Assembly (NCBI GenBank): GCA_907165275.2
Contig: OU015665.1
Location: 4,278,001 to 4,342,000 of the forward strand
Source: Zygaena filipendulae
Lineage: Eukaryota; Arthropoda; Insecta; Lepidoptera; Zygaenidae
Direction of reading: 5' to 3'
Length of the DNA stretch: 64,000 nt
In this document: positions 1 to 14,700 of the stretch, in pieces
Numbering within the stretch: the stretch's first letter is position 1
Layout of the letters: each line of letters opens with the position of its first letter
Notes under the pieces: generated by a model
The model's input: the letters and a program-made list of their open reading frames with translations, nothing else
Told to the model about the DNA's origin: nothing
Databases searched by the model: none
Made by a program: the position numbers and the translations under genes

Positions 1-970
1 GGACTTGTTCTTCAGATGTGACGAAAGACTGCGGAGAGCCTTTCGTTACGACTAACATTCCTTTAACCGACTGCGACAAAAACATTGGCACCTTCACATA
101 TTTGCAGGAATATAAGAGTGCTTGCAAAACTTTGAAGAAGATTGGTAAGAACTCGAGCGAAGCATCCACTCAAACCATTTAAAAGGCTTCATCCTGTCTA
201 CCATTGCTATACTCGCTTACAAAATTATATCTTCTAAAGGGCCCCCTATACGGTCAAACGATTATATAAAACCTCACGTGTTTGTCGGCTTAAAGTCTTT
301 GGCGTAGATATTATGATAAAACGACGGTTCAAACAAAAGAAAGATATCTTCATTTCTTTAATAATGGCGCCTATAATTATAATTTCCCAATGAAAATGTT
401 TCTTAGTAATAAAAATCTCCTGAAAATGTTAGATTTTTTCCCAAGTTAAAACATGGCCTTCTTTAAAGCCAGTTTCCTGCTCAGGGTGCTGAAAGGTAAC
501 TGAAATAACGAAGACAACGTAACACGCGTGCTTCCGCTATGGCTTTCACTCAAGCTTGCACCCTTCAACAAACCAAGAAAGATATCAATTTTCATCAAAT
601 GGTTCTAATCATCTGTTTGACAGACCTGTCAAAAAAATATGGTAGATGATCAAAATGGTTGCTAATGCTGACTAAAACCAAAAACATGATATTGATATTT
701 TAATGTATTGTAGATGTACGCGTATCTACATATTTTATTTTATTGAATTATTCCCCAGTAAACGGCGAGACGGTCATCACAAGAGCGTGCACGCGGAAAG
801 TAGCGAACGACGACTCTATCTCCTGCCCTAAGACATCACCTGCGGCCCAAACCAATGTTGTGACGGCATTCTGTGAAACTTGCGACTACGACGCATGCAA
901 CATGGGCTCCAGCCAAACGAATACAGGGACTTGGTCCAAATTTAAAAAAATGATCGGAATTAAGAATTGA
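1..970 (+). CDS. Ly6/uPAR-family protein, gene A (5' partial)
   Basis: Last two coding exons of a three-finger (Ly6/uPAR) protein. The middle exon enters from the left edge (readable from base 3) and ends at 144 before the donor GTAAGA. The last exon runs 759-970 after the acceptor CCCCAG. The join is phase 1 and makes a valine in the family motif VNGE. Nine of the ten expected cysteines are visible: TC, DCG, DCD, ACK, ACT, SCP, FCETC and the closing ACN. The signal peptide and first cysteine lie upstream of the window. The last exon resembles that of gene B (AFCETCDYDACN against AFCETCEYDGCN), so the two are probably tandem duplicates. Unlike the four complete neighbours it ends in a polar, lysine-rich tail (KFKKMIGIKN) with no hydrophobic segment, which suggests a secreted product rather than a GPI-anchored one. 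AATAAA lies at 1227-1232. The exact orthologue is not determined. Confidence 0.85.
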
Positions 971-2299
971 CACTAATTGTTTTTGTTGTACAAACAACTA
1001 CACAACAAACAATAACCTATCTTTAAAATATTTGACTTGCATAATTATCTTTTAAGTTAGTTTATATTCAAAGTATTTTAATCTTTTTACTGTAAAAATT
1101 ATAGTAATATTAGACTGTTAAAAATAAGACGTGGTCGCATTTTTTAAGTTCTTAAATGGTTTCATGCCGTTCTAATTATTAAAAATCATTACCTATGCTT
1201 TACTGCAGTACCTAAAACATGATATAAATAAAAAAATACCTCATATAAATAACTTTGTTTTGTTTTTAAATTGTGCTCTGAACAAAAAGAAATATCTGAC
1301 AAAATTAAAACAATTTAACTCCAATCATGGCGGATTTTGTTTAATTCGAGTATTATGAAATTTGTGTAGATCTAAACATGATTGAAAATATTAATTCAAT
1401 CCAAATATTAAAAATAAACGTACCTAAAATAATATTTATACCTACTTTTTGGCAGTAATAACCGGTTTATATAATATTATGCTTTATAAAATTGCAAAAT
1501 AAAATGGCGTCTCGAGTCTCCACTACAATGTCAAAAGTGGGAAATCATAAGTAGGACTTATTTGGAAAATATTTCAAGTTGATTTGAAAAAAAAATTCGT
1601 GACTTATTGGTATAATAATTTTGTAATTATAATAATCTTTTAAGCTCAAGGATATGAAATCGCAGCAAATAATGAATATAAAATAGATAAAATTAATTGC
1701 TGTTTCAACGAACAGCATCATCACTAATTGTGGACGACTAATTGGTTTATTTTAATGATCTGAATTTGGCAAAAAGGGGAAGAAAAATTGAAAAGATAGT
1801 TGGAAAATTATAAAATTAGCGAAAAACTGAAAATTTAAATGTTTATTGGAGAGGTTTGATTTTTAATATTAACTTCATCGATTAGTGCCATTAGATACAG
1901 GGTTTTATTTATTCAGATTTCAGTCGGGTCAGATTCCAGCTAAGACGAAAGATTAAAAAAAATATCCACTTTATTATGTCACTTCTGAATTCTGATTCAT
2001 CGAGTAAACTTACTCTAAGCTTGCATATATGCAATTGAATAAATCGCTACCATGGGAAAAATAATGTGAGTAGGTAATTTACGCACCAAAGTACTTTAGG
2101 GCACTGACACACGCCGCGAAAACATTCATGTAGCCACCACACGCTGGTGTTCGTTTTTGTAGGCAAATTTAAACTCTATTTACAAGGCAGCAACAATCAA
2201 ATTCCGCACCGACAATTAACCACGACCACCGTGCACGTATGACGTACCTACGCAATGATATTTTTCATGTTTTTTACTTATATTATCAAATTTCCATTC
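971..2299. other. 3' UTR of gene A and AT-rich spacer
   Basis: Begins with the gene A 3' untranslated region (polyadenylation signal AATAAA at 1227-1232). The remainder is AT-rich with no coding exon, tRNA or clear repeat that I recognise. Confidence 0.5.
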
Positions 2300-2775
2300 C
2301 CTTGTAACTGATATACTTTTTACCTCCGGCCTCCCGATCCAGTCAGTCAGTACAAAGTGACGCTTATTGGACACATTTATCTTCTAATACTATAATATTT
2401 ATCTAAACAAGGCAGAATTTCTCAATGCACCGATCACAGTGAACTGCTTAAAGTGCTTTCTCAACTTATATTTAATTTTAAACATAGTCACTCATTAAAT
2501 ACAGCTCAGTTTTCTTCGCGTCTTGCACGCCGCGACGGCGACGTCGCATTGCCGCAGAATCTGTGGATTCCGCACGACAAAATTCGTATGAAATGAACGC
2601 GCCCTTATACTGGCTCACGCGCGACCACGCTCGAGTCGCCTCCAACCTTCGGTCGTCATTCCACAATCAAGCGTCGAAGACTCAAGTCGACTATAACGAA
2701 GCCGGTGATAAAATAAACATATATTTGAATAAATTTATAGTGTTCTCGTGTACTCATAATACTTAAAGCGTTGCA
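2300..2775 (+). promoter_or_regulatory. Putative promoter and 5' UTR of gene B
   Basis: The stretch before the gene B start codon is locally GC-rich (2515-2665) in an AT-rich setting and contains arthropod initiator-like TCAGT words near 2342 and 2508. Short ATG-initiated frames here look like leader sequence, not genes. No TATA box is obvious, and the start site is not determined. Confidence 0.35.
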
Positions 2776-5700
2776 ATGTCGCACCTAATGTTTCTTGTGC
2801 CTGTGATCTTGGCTGTCCTCGTTCATGAAGGTAAGCGTGTACCTTTGTATTTGTATATATACGTAGTTACGAATAAAACGTTTTGCTATTGTTTACTTCA
2901 TCAACCGACTTTAAAAAAGGATTCAATTAGAAGTGTACCCACGACTATCTCTTTTGTATTTTATCACGAATAACAATTTGTTGCAAAGTCTTTGATTTGT
3001 AACACTTAGGTAAGTATCTATTAATTATGAAATAATCAGATTTCATATTTAAGAAACATTTGTTTACATAAATATATTTAGCAAGAATCAACGCTCGTTG
3101 CTCTAAATTTTAGCAACAGCAATTTTCATGATTCAAATTTAGGTATATCTTCAGTTCCTTTTGAAGTTCCATAAAAACTTAGAATTTAGCGCGGCGGAAA
3201 CCGTGGACTGCAGTTTGTATACATAATAAAAATAAAAGGACACGTAAAGGTTAATGCTTCGAGTTTTGTGCGAACTAAAACCGGTTTACAATCGGAAACA
3301 AAAGTAGGTTTTCTCAATACAAGTTTACATAATTCTTAATTGGTAGGAGAAGGAGAAGTACCTTGGTACATATTGTTTGCAAATATGTTTGCTGATAACA
3401 AAAGAAACTTCTACGGCTGCAGTGCGTCGCGGTTTGGGGGCATTTTTGATTTGCCTAAATTACCTAGGTACTAATAAAATATATTATCATTAGGTAATTT
3501 AGACTGGAATGGGTTGGCTGTACGTCTGACATCATAAAAAGAAAGTGGAGCCGTGACAAAACGCCGCGCTGGCTAACATAACTCGTTATGAACCCACTAT
3601 ATTTGCATTAGGAAATCTTTTGATTCTCGCCTAACACTAATTAGTTTATTGAGAAAACATTTTGGAAAATTCTTAAAACGCAGCAGAATTAGGAAAATTT
3701 CATTCTTTTGCCGCCTTTAATCGATACCAACTTAAATTTATTGTTTGATATAGTAACGTTCAAAAATCAAAACATAAACATAGGATTTCTTAAAAGAGGC
3801 AAAGTGAAATCAAATATGCAACGGATGTCCCACTAACGTTTTACGAGTAAGTACAACAATACAACCGTTGTACAACCTTTATAAAGCGTGAGTTGCGTAA
3901 GAAATACTTCGCTTCAAACCTGTTGCGAGTCTGCCATTAACAATCGACAGCGTATGTTACACCATAGCGTAAACAAAAGAAAATTCGAGCAATACCTTAT
4001 AAATAATCATATAAATTACCTTACCTATTTATATAATATATATTATACCTTATAAACTTATAAATAAAAAAAATTAAAACTTATAGCTTTTTTAAACAGT
4101 TGTTTTAATTAAATTTTGTTTAGATAGTTTCGCTTTAACTCTCTTGAATAAAGACTACGTTTACCATCGTGAAAATATTATTTTTAGGTACCTAACACTT
4201 TCTTGTCCGTACCTATGCGGTGACTATAGAAATGTTGAGATTATATCCACAAGAAACGTAAGTTTATACGTAAACATAATATATCAAAATATAATAATTA
4301 TAACTACTTATAACACACTTATATATATTTCAGCAAAGCTTTTACTTTATTAAAAGATTTATTAAAAGTTACCGCAGGGCGCACCCTGGACTATAGACAG
4401 CGCTTTAAATTGGTGTTATTTATGTTTGAAAAGTGTAACTTAGATAAGTACCTACCTACTTACTTATCGTTAATTGCCGCATGAAATAATAGTAATGCCA
4501 TCCGTTATACAACGATTAAACCACTTTTTAATACGATAAATGATATCCTGACCTGGATGATCGTGGTGAGAATCTCATCTCCCGTGGTATGAACTAAATT
4601 AGAAAATTCTATTAAGTATGTTATTTCATTCCAAAATATATATAACACTAGTTGTTCCCCGCGGTTTCACCCGCGTTAATTTCTGTTTTCCCACGGGAAT
4701 TCCGAGATAAAAAGTACCCTATGTGTTAATCTGATGTATAAGCTATATTATTGTAAAGTGTCACTTAGATCCATTCAGTGGTTTTTGCGTGAAAGAGTAA
4801 CAAACATCCATCCATACATTCTTACAAACTTTCGCGTTTATAATATTAGTAGGATAAGTAGGATAATAAATTACATTATTTTTTTTTGTCGAATGTGAGT
4901 TTTAGAAATGCAGCAAAAATCTCATACGCTTTGCATGCGTACGCGAATAGAAAAGGACTGCATAACTGGTTTGATAGACAACTACCGTTATAGTAATAGT
5001 AAAAAACAAGGCCTGCGGATACCCACGACAGCTTTCACTTTCGGTTCATCGTGCTTGGTGTTTGTGTGACACACTTTTTAAATGCTCTCCTACATAGTTG
5101 TGCGTAGGTACGTGGATTCTAATACACACAGGCCGCACTGCGAGTTCACCTGAACCAAGTCAAAGTCATCCAACTTATATTTACACAATTTTGTGATAGC
5201 TACAAGTTGTTATGTTCGCAAGAGATAAGAACAAATAGAAGGATAAATAAAATGGGAGTTATCGTCAATTTGTCAAGAGACACTAGAGTCTAGAACTGCT
5301 TGAAAAATTGAGCAGATTTTTTTTATTAGGTACAACATGGAGTTATAAACCCTGCTCAACCATGTGGAAACTCTAAATAAAATAATAAAGTAAATAACTA
5401 AAAAAAAAAAAATTTAAAAATAAAAACAAGAAAAAAGCCTGTGTATACGTTCTACACTTAAGTATGGTCGTGAATAGATGTAGCGTTTTGAAGTGAACAA
5501 ATACTTGCTAAAAATGTGTAAACATAGTTGCCTACTTCACAAGTTGACTCATAATATTATTATGATCGCTAAGTTCTCCATAACTGGATTTGGAGCCAGA
5601 AAAATAACATTTATCTACTTTGTTAAGATGTCGTCCGTTTATTTCAGCGCCGTATGCCTCAGGAAATAAAATTATAGAAGGTATAGAGAGAGGGACCTTT

Positions 5701-8700
5701 TACTACTGGGCTATCTATAAAGAAATCGGCATTCGCTTTCTACATGTTTGGGCTGTTTGGTACTCGTACGTAGATATATGTATATACCTACCTATACCTC
5801 GAGATTCAAATTCTTGAAAGTTCATTCCATCGATCGTTTGTAGTTAAAAGATGAGAAGTGAGAACATATTTTGAATATCAGACAGTTTCCATCTTCTATA
5901 CCAACTATAAAATGCTTTGTCCTGAATGAATGATGGATCAACGCACAGCCTAAACCGCTGATCGTAGAGACCTGAAACTTCGAGTGTGTGTTCTTTATAT
6001 GACGTGCCTATCCGATAAGAAAGTATTTTTGAAAATTCAACACCTAAGCGGAAGAAAAGGAGTTGCAAAGTTTGTATGGAACAATTCCGCGGGAACTTCG
6101 AAATTATCGCGGGTGAAATCGCGCGGGACAGCTAGTCGTTGTATAAAATATAATAATAGTATTATCAATTATCTTGCAAAAAACTTGTAAAAACTAATGA
6201 ATTTCTTATTTAGCTTTTTTTTCGATTAGTTTCATAATATCCATATCTATGCACCCGCATATACTAATCGGATTCAATAAAAAGTCATGACCTCCCCTTA
6301 TAAAACTGATAATACTTGTTGTGAGCCGATTGAAGTATAAAAACGAAATTATAGAAAAGATTACTGACAATAGACCGCTTTGGTAGTTTTTTGGGCGCTT
6401 TATAAATGGTCGCTCGTAAAAGCACGTTACAATTGATCATACGGGTATCTTTTAGAAGTAGAAATGTTTCAAAGATCCTATCATCATTTTAAACTAACTC
6501 GTTAAACCTGTTAAGAAGACGAAGCAAAATTTCTTCAATTTTTGGAAAATAAAACGAGTTTCTTAAAAGACTTGCTTTAGATTAGTAGGAAAGGAAACAT
6601 TTGAAGCGAAAAATGTACACATAAGCATAATAACAATTTGGTACCTAATCATTTAGAGATTGTGCTTAATTGTTTGACTGTGTCTGTGTGTTATTTTACC
6701 AAATACAGTTTTTTTGCGTTACACAAAGGCAAAATGGACACTGCTTTATACCTACTCGTAGGTGACACACTCATAGCAAAGACTCTATAGGTAGGTACTG
6801 TTTTACCAGCCTATATGTATATTGCTTTCAAGGTAAAACAAACAGCTTTATCACCTGATAAAATAAGACAAATAAAATGATCTTGATAACATTATTGTGC
6901 ATTCAATCTCACGCTAAAACGAGCGCATTTTTTTTTTCCTAATGAAACATCTAATTCCTTGGCTATTGATACGAATAGCGTGACGTGACAACCTTCAATT
7001 TTTTTTTCTCACAGTTAAAAAAAGTATAATGATGCTCACAAGGCCCTTGCGGTCCATGGATCGAGGAACTGTTTTTCCGCAGCTCGTCGCGCTACAGTGA
7101 CGACTAACAATGGATTCAACATGGAATCACGTAGTTACTTTGCGCGGCTGTAATTTACAGTTTTTAACTCATCGACCATGCGCTGTGTGACAGAACACAA
7201 ATATATTTAGGTCCGTATTCCAAAAGGTTACTCAAGTCATGAATCTAGTTTTAAAACCAATTTCAAGTAAAGCTTTAATTTTAGAACCTTACTTGAAACG
7301 AGATTCATCAATCAACAATCAGCTGAGTTATTTCCTTATTCTAGAACGACGCTTGAGTACTAATCTATACTCAAGCAAAGATTTGATCTTTGTTTACGTC
7401 TGTCATGTCAAGACCACTCAACCAATCAGAGCTCAAAATCTCTACTCTAGACTAGTTTCAACTGATTAGAACCAATCAGAGTTCAGAATCCCTACTCAAG
7501 ACTAGTTTCAAGTAATTAGAACTTAAAACGCATTCTATAATAAGATGTACGCTTGAGTTATGTTCTGAGCTTAAAACTAATCTCAAGTAAAACGTGATCT
7601 GAGTCACCTTCTGGAATCCGGGCCTTAGTATACATAAATTATGTACAATGTGTAGGTGACAATGATAGGTAAGTACACGTAGACAATGTCACATTGTGGC
7701 AGATGACTAATTGACCGCATTCTGCCACAAAAGTATTGAACGCAAGTAAAAACATTTGAAAAATAAAAAAAACGTGCAGCGTTCTCTTGCGGATAGCGTA
7801 ACAGATATACCTACTTATACTTTTTTTGACTACTACTTATACTTGCGTGTTTGCAAGCTATTATCGAACTTAACTGCAAGTTAGACTGTACCCTTCAGAC
7901 TACAGTCAATAGGTAGATTCTTAATTGCATTATTCACTGACAGCACCGTTGATTTACTGGCACAGGGCACTGTACCAACAATGCCTCCTAGGGGCAGGAG
8001 ACTTAAATTCGACACCCGCGTCAGGGCTGACATATTTTATGGGAGATAAACTTACCTACATAATATTATAGTGTTTGACCTTGACTCTGAGTATAAATTT
8101 GTATCATAAGTACCTACCTATGTATAATAGTACATTGTTATCCTAGGGGTGAAAGTAACTTATTTAGTCCCGAGACTAAATAAGTCTTTCTCCCGAGGAT
8201 AACACTGTGCTTTTCATTACGAATGCAAGGAAAGTCAAAATAAAAATAGGAATTAACTAAAGAAAAAAATGAGTGAATTTTATTTTACATAAATCAACCA
8301 TTAGGTGTGCTACTGGCCAGTAAGTATGCCCCCTATGACATAAAAAAAACTTGAGTTTCTGCAGTATCCAGCTGTCAGTTGAAAGCGATTCTCCCTAGGA
8401 CTGAAAAGTGTTACTTTCAACCCGCTTCTCAGGCAACTTCAGACCTACTTTCCGAGTATGAGTAATGAAAAACATATTTTATCACATAGACTGATAAACT
8501 AAAAAAAGTTAGGTACGCTCTAGCAAATCTAATAATCACAATAAAGTTATAAACCTATTTCTTCCCGGCAATTTAGGTCGCACTATTGTTGTATAGTGAT
8601 TAAATTACCTACCACAATCTTAGCAGGTACCTCTTTATGAGTTTAACAAAAAGGAAAAACAATGATTCCTACAATCGCCCACCATACTACAAAAGAAATC

Positions 8701-11700
8701 CTTACTATTATAGGTAAATGCGAATGTTACTCATTTGTTTGTTTCTTATGCTTTAATATGCTATATAGGTACATTGTCAGGAGTATACATAGAAAGACGA
8801 GAGGGCACTTTTATACCGGATTTTCTGCGGAATCTCCGGAATTAACACGAGTAAAACCGCGGGGAACAGTTAGTATCTTATATCTTTCAATTTTGACTAT
8901 GCAGTTGGCTCAAAACAATAGGTATGCATGTTTGAAATTACTGTGCATACCTACTATATTTTCTTTAGGTATCTATACCAATTGTATCTACCTACCAAGT
9001 GTTGTTTGAGTTTCCTTCGGCCGTCTACGAAACCGGAGTTACGTAACTGGTTTTTCTAGATTATGGATTCCCTCTACAAGTCCGACTACGTAAATAATCG
9101 CCTTGTTTACGTGAGTTGTATTTCGCAGTTGGTAGAGCGGATCGGTGTTTCCTTTTATGCACGACCGTTTCTTCTTTTTTATATTAGTCTATAGTCTTTA
9201 ATTTACCTACTTGCCATATGTTATCATTATTATTTATGTAATGAAATAAATATGACTATAATATCTATTTCAAAAAATATAAACAATCAGTATAACAATA
9301 ATGTAAAAATAATGCTTATTGTTAGACATTTTATCACAGTGCCACCTGCCCCCCTAGCCAAATTGACACTCTACAATCGTTAATTCATAGAATCTTACTT
9401 GTTGAACTTGAAGGATTGAACCCGCAACATCTAGAGCAGCATTAGTTTCACAAACTACTAGATCAACGGTGTAGTTAATATATTGGTGAAGAACGAATGT
9501 ATACAAAACGGGGTGTGGGAACAAAAATACTTAATTATCATTTTTAGGGGTTGAATTTGGGTTACTCGGCCACTATGGCAGCTACGGCTGAGATGCACGA
9601 GCCCTGGCACGAAGTTCAATTTGAAAGAAAATACAACATTGAAATAATAACATTGGAATTTGTGTATACCTACTGAGTGGAACTGATTTTGTAGGAGAAT
9701 ATATAGCAATATACAGCATCATAAAACACAACAAAATCGACATAATAGACTGTCGATAAGTTTGTTGAAATAAGTAGAATCATTTGAACTTTGCTGGACA
9801 CGCTCCCGCGTGTCACTTTTTTCTTATCTTATCAATACATCATAAAACTATAATATCTATTTAATTTAAAAAGCAATAACAACATATTGCCGTATCAACA
9901 TTGATATTATAACTAAATTATAATTAAATACGGATTATATACTAATACTATATAATACAAATATATAATCTAATCAAATTTTAATATACTTTATTACTAC
10001 TTATAATAATAATAATTTAAGAATAATTTAAGGTTGCTTAACTGTTCATGTAATTCGGCGTTCCTAGTGTACCTACCTGTAAATTACAAGCATTACAAGC
10101 AAAATCAAAATACGTCGTGTTTTGGTTCATCGTTTGATTTCGGAATAGAAATTAGTCCCTATAAACTCCCTATAGGAAGTGCGCGACAAAAGAATGTCTT
10201 TCAACAAATTACAGCGCTAATAAGTTAAAATTTCTTTCAGCGGATAATATATAAAATGTCTCCATTAAATTTTTTAAACAAAAATAGACCGACGAGGCAT
10301 AATGACGGCCTATTTGGAATTTTTCAAACGACTGTAATATATTCTTTGTCAACTCAGTGTTATTAGTTAATTATAATATAATGTTAGCGTTTGCATCCTT
10401 AATATCGCTGGCACTGACAGTGACAGGTGACATGAAACGTCATGTGACAGGTGTCAGGCATAGAAGCTGTCGACGGTGAGTGAGATTGTCATTGTGCGTT
10501 CGTGAAATTGGCGCGAGTGCATGCGACTCGCGCCCTTTTGTAAAACAGTAATTAAAACAGTTGCTTAATGTATTAATCGAGTATTATTTTCTAACATTTC
10601 AGAAGTGCGATAAAGGAACCAAACACCCATGGTCAAGACTAAGGCGCTCCTGTGCAATTTGTGCTTGTGCATCACACACAGGCGCCAGGCGCAGACAGTG
10701 GTTGCGAAGGTGTTTCCCAGCGCATCTTAGGTTCTCAAGGCGCCAGGCGCAGACCGTGGTAGCGACGGTGCTGCCCAGCGCATCTAGATTCTCAAGTGCG
10801 GTCTAACGACAAAACACACGACCGGAAAACCAAGTTAATCTGGTATGTACTTATCTAACATATCTATACAGCGGTATTTACTGAATATGTAAACGCTGGA
10901 TGAGTCTTTGTGCTCGATTTTTGATACAAAATTTATATGCTTACACAATATGCATAGTTAAATTTATTGATACATAGCGGTATTTACTGAATATGTAAAC
11001 GCTGGATTATTCCTTCTTTTTAGTAGTCATTCAGTATAAGTTTCAGACACTAAGTATATAGTTAAAATTGATACCTACTCACATAGCAGTGTTTACTGAT
11101 AAAACATACGACCGGAAAACCAAGTTAATCTGGTATGTAGTTATCTAACATATCTATACAGCGGTATTTACTGAACATGTAAACGCTGGATGAGTCTTTG
11201 TTCTCGATTCTTGATACAAACTTTATGTCCTTACACAGTATGCATAGTTAAATTTATTGATACATAGCGGTATTTACTGAATATGTAAACGCTGGATTAT
11301 TCCTTCTTTTTAGTAGTCATTCAATATAAGTTTCAGACACTAAGTATATAGTTAAAATTGATACCTACCTACATAGCAGTGTTTACTGATAAAACATACG
11401 ACCGGAAAACCAAGTTAATCTGGTATGTAGTTATCTAACATATCTATACAGCGGTATTTACTGAACATGTAAACGCTGGATGAGTCTTTGTTCTCGATTC
11501 TTGATACAAACTTTATGTGCTTACACAGTATGCATAGTTAAATTTATTGATACATAGCGGTATTTACTGAATATGTAAACGCTGGATTATTCCCTCTTTT
11601 AGTAGTCATACAGTATAAGTTTCAGACACTAAGTACATAGTTAAAATTGATACCTACCCACATAGCAGTGTTTACTAATATAAATGTTGAACTTTTCCTT

Positions 11701-14700
11701 TTTCTGAAAGTCATGGTGCAAGTTAATAGTTTGAATTTTGAGGATTTGTTACTGTTGTTTGTAACTGAAATAGTTTGGCAACAGAATTATTACCCTATTA
11801 CTAAATGTTAGTTTTCTCTTGTGCTCATGCTGGCCCTCAGGCTGATAGCACTTTGCCAGCTCTGATACCCTATAGTTAATTCTGTTAGCATACCTACCTG
11901 CTACTTGAATAAAGTAAAGAATCATGCAGATAGGAAAAGTTTTATTGAATCATTTAGTATAAATCTGTGGATGCAGTAATGAAATTTTGATTAAAGAATT
12001 GTTTAATCTTGCAGTCTAGTGTAATAATATTGTACCTGTGCTTTAGAAATCATTCCTTATTATTCTTATAATGAAAGACAAATATTAGTGACTACCTTTA
12101 AACAAAAATAGAACATCCGTTTTGTGACTGAAGTATTCACTTATAATTCATTTCACTGCCTTTCCCATGTTTTTAATATGGGGTGGTACTGCTCCTATCT
12201 GAAGTCAAGATCTAACTTTACTGTGGTTATTTTTAATAAGAAAATATTTGGTGAATTAGACAAATTTTGAAACCTGCAGCTACTTAAATAGCTTAGTAAA
12301 GAGCCAATCAGTTGTACCTAAGTAGCAAATAACGCTTAGTGACTAAGGGTGGAACACCCTAGTAGGGGCTTGAGCTTTTATCCCTAGGAGATGTAGTAAG
12401 ACTCTCAAAATGCAGTAATAAAATGAGACTAGCAAGAAAAACTAAATAAATTCAAAAGAAAATCATCAAAGTTCCAAAAAAAAGTAAGGGTTTCAAATAT
12501 CTATTGATAAGTAAAATTTTGATCTACTTACTACTTACAGTCTTTTGAGTATTGAAAAACTAGCAGTACTCTGCGGTTTCACCTGTGTTAATTTGAGGAA
12601 AACCCTACAAAAATATATTTTATCAGGTACAATAATTTTGATGTGTATGGTTCTAGATCTAAATTAGGACTTTTTGCACAAACGCACAGTCAAACAGACA
12701 CACAGAAAAAAATCTAACAATCATTGTATGGGGTGCTATTGCGTTGATAAAGTCCCAATAATATTCTTTCTCATATATTTTCCATGTACAGACAGCGATC
12801 CGTTACATTTTTATTAAAGTCCATCAAAACACAACGAAAATACAAAATCAGAATATAAAATGAATTTATAAAAAGAATGACATTAGAATACAAAATATTA
12901 TAATAGGTATAGGCAATGGTGAGTTAACCCACACTGGCAAAAGTTTGAGTAAATTGTATCTTAAAATTGTAGCGCCTTTTTGTATCAATTCTTTTGGGTT
13001 CAACATTTTGTTGATATTTAAACAATGTAATAGATAAGGTAAATACATCATTGAAAAACGATCTATAACTCTCGATAAAGAGTTTTGTATCAATAGCTTA
13101 ATTTAGTTGATTAACATGTTATTGCTTATCGTCGTCCAAATGTAACATAATGTACATGTGTGGTATGTTATAACATCAGTTATCCACTTGTAACAAATGT
13201 TTTAACGTGCTTCGGTGTAACTGCCTCAAAGATTAGTCGGAACACAAAGATTTAAAAATCATCTTTTGTTAAACGTAGATAATAGGTACAACATGCAGTC
13301 ACTGTGAACCTAGCATATCAAATGTTGGCATCTCAAAAAAAAACTTCAGATTTACTTGCATCCAGCATAGTTCTACAGTTCCTGATAGATTTCAACAATA
13401 GTTCTGTTGATTTACCAATTTAAACGCAATTTAAAGAATGAGATGCCAACTTCACAAATGACATTCCAGCATCTCATTAAATTTGAAGTATTTGAGCATC
13501 GAGGAGTTATGTCTAGCATAGTTCTGTACCTCCTGATTGATTTTTAGGATAGTTCCGTTAATTTGCCATTAAAATAGAAATTTTAAACGCAATTTAAAAA
13601 AAAATGAGATGCTAACATCGCCAGACTAATCTCTACTATAGGATCGGCGACGTAATTCAGGCGCAGCTAATCGCTCGCCGGTCGCTTGCCGTTCGCCAGT
13701 AAATACAACCAGGGTTTCTTAACCTTTAGTTTATAATCCGTACGATCTGAATAGGGCGTAATTAAGCTCATGTCAATTATAAAAATTATGAGGCGTAATC
13801 AAGGTGACTAGGTCAAGACTATACTCTAGGTACAATATAACGTATATAGAGTGGTCTGTTGTTTGATTATCCTGCCTATATAACGTAACGGGCATGATCA
13901 CATGAATAACCTTAAACACCACCAAAACCTTACGGAAACAGCCTGATTATGGCAAGATTAAGATAACACCTCACCATAACAAACTATGATGACAATTTAG
14001 CATCAGACATAGCCTTTTTTAGCAGTTTTAGCTAATCTATATTAAAATGTGATTGACTTTGTGAAAGTAAACTCGTTTTAATTCTTGTTCATTTAAAATT
14101 GTATATTTAAAGAATAAACTCGTAGACCAAAGTAATGGGAGACAAATGAAACAATGTTTTATTACAGATTATCTTACTACACTACGTAGTAAGTAGTTTC
14201 GTTGGATTACCTTGCCTCAGCAGTCATCATTTCATATACCAACTAAATCTCTAAGAAAGATTTCAGCGTATGAGAGAAAGTGCCTGAAGGTGTTAATTGA
14301 ATCTTCTTTAAAAAAAAACACTACATGGCTCTCGGATACTTGTACAATTCCTGTTCCTACAATAGAATAATTATTTAATTCATCATCACCACATGTAGTC
14401 GTTGATTTATTAACATGTGATTAAGGTTAAAATATTATATCCATTCGTTATTAATGCATTGACTAAACGTCAATATCGAGGTCTAAAATATAAAATTACA
14501 ATATCATACGTATGTGTTAGTATAGGTTGTTGAAAGCCGTAGGTACCGAAAAACGCGTGTCGCGTTAATCTTCGTTATTTCAGTCACCTATTTTGAACTC
14601 TGAGCTGTTGGTTTTGGAGGTACTTAACCGTTAACCGTGTCTGGACGTAGGGATCAGTGTAGTATTGTCGTTAGTATTAGTATAGTTAAAGAAGAATACA

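Noticed and set aside
2563..2766. 67-codon frame just upstream of gene B
   Set aside because: Most likely leader or promoter sequence; no signal peptide or family motif.
9128..9143. tRNA-like A-box (CAGTTGGTAGAGCGGA)
   Set aside because: No acceptor, anticodon or T arm can be formed around it.
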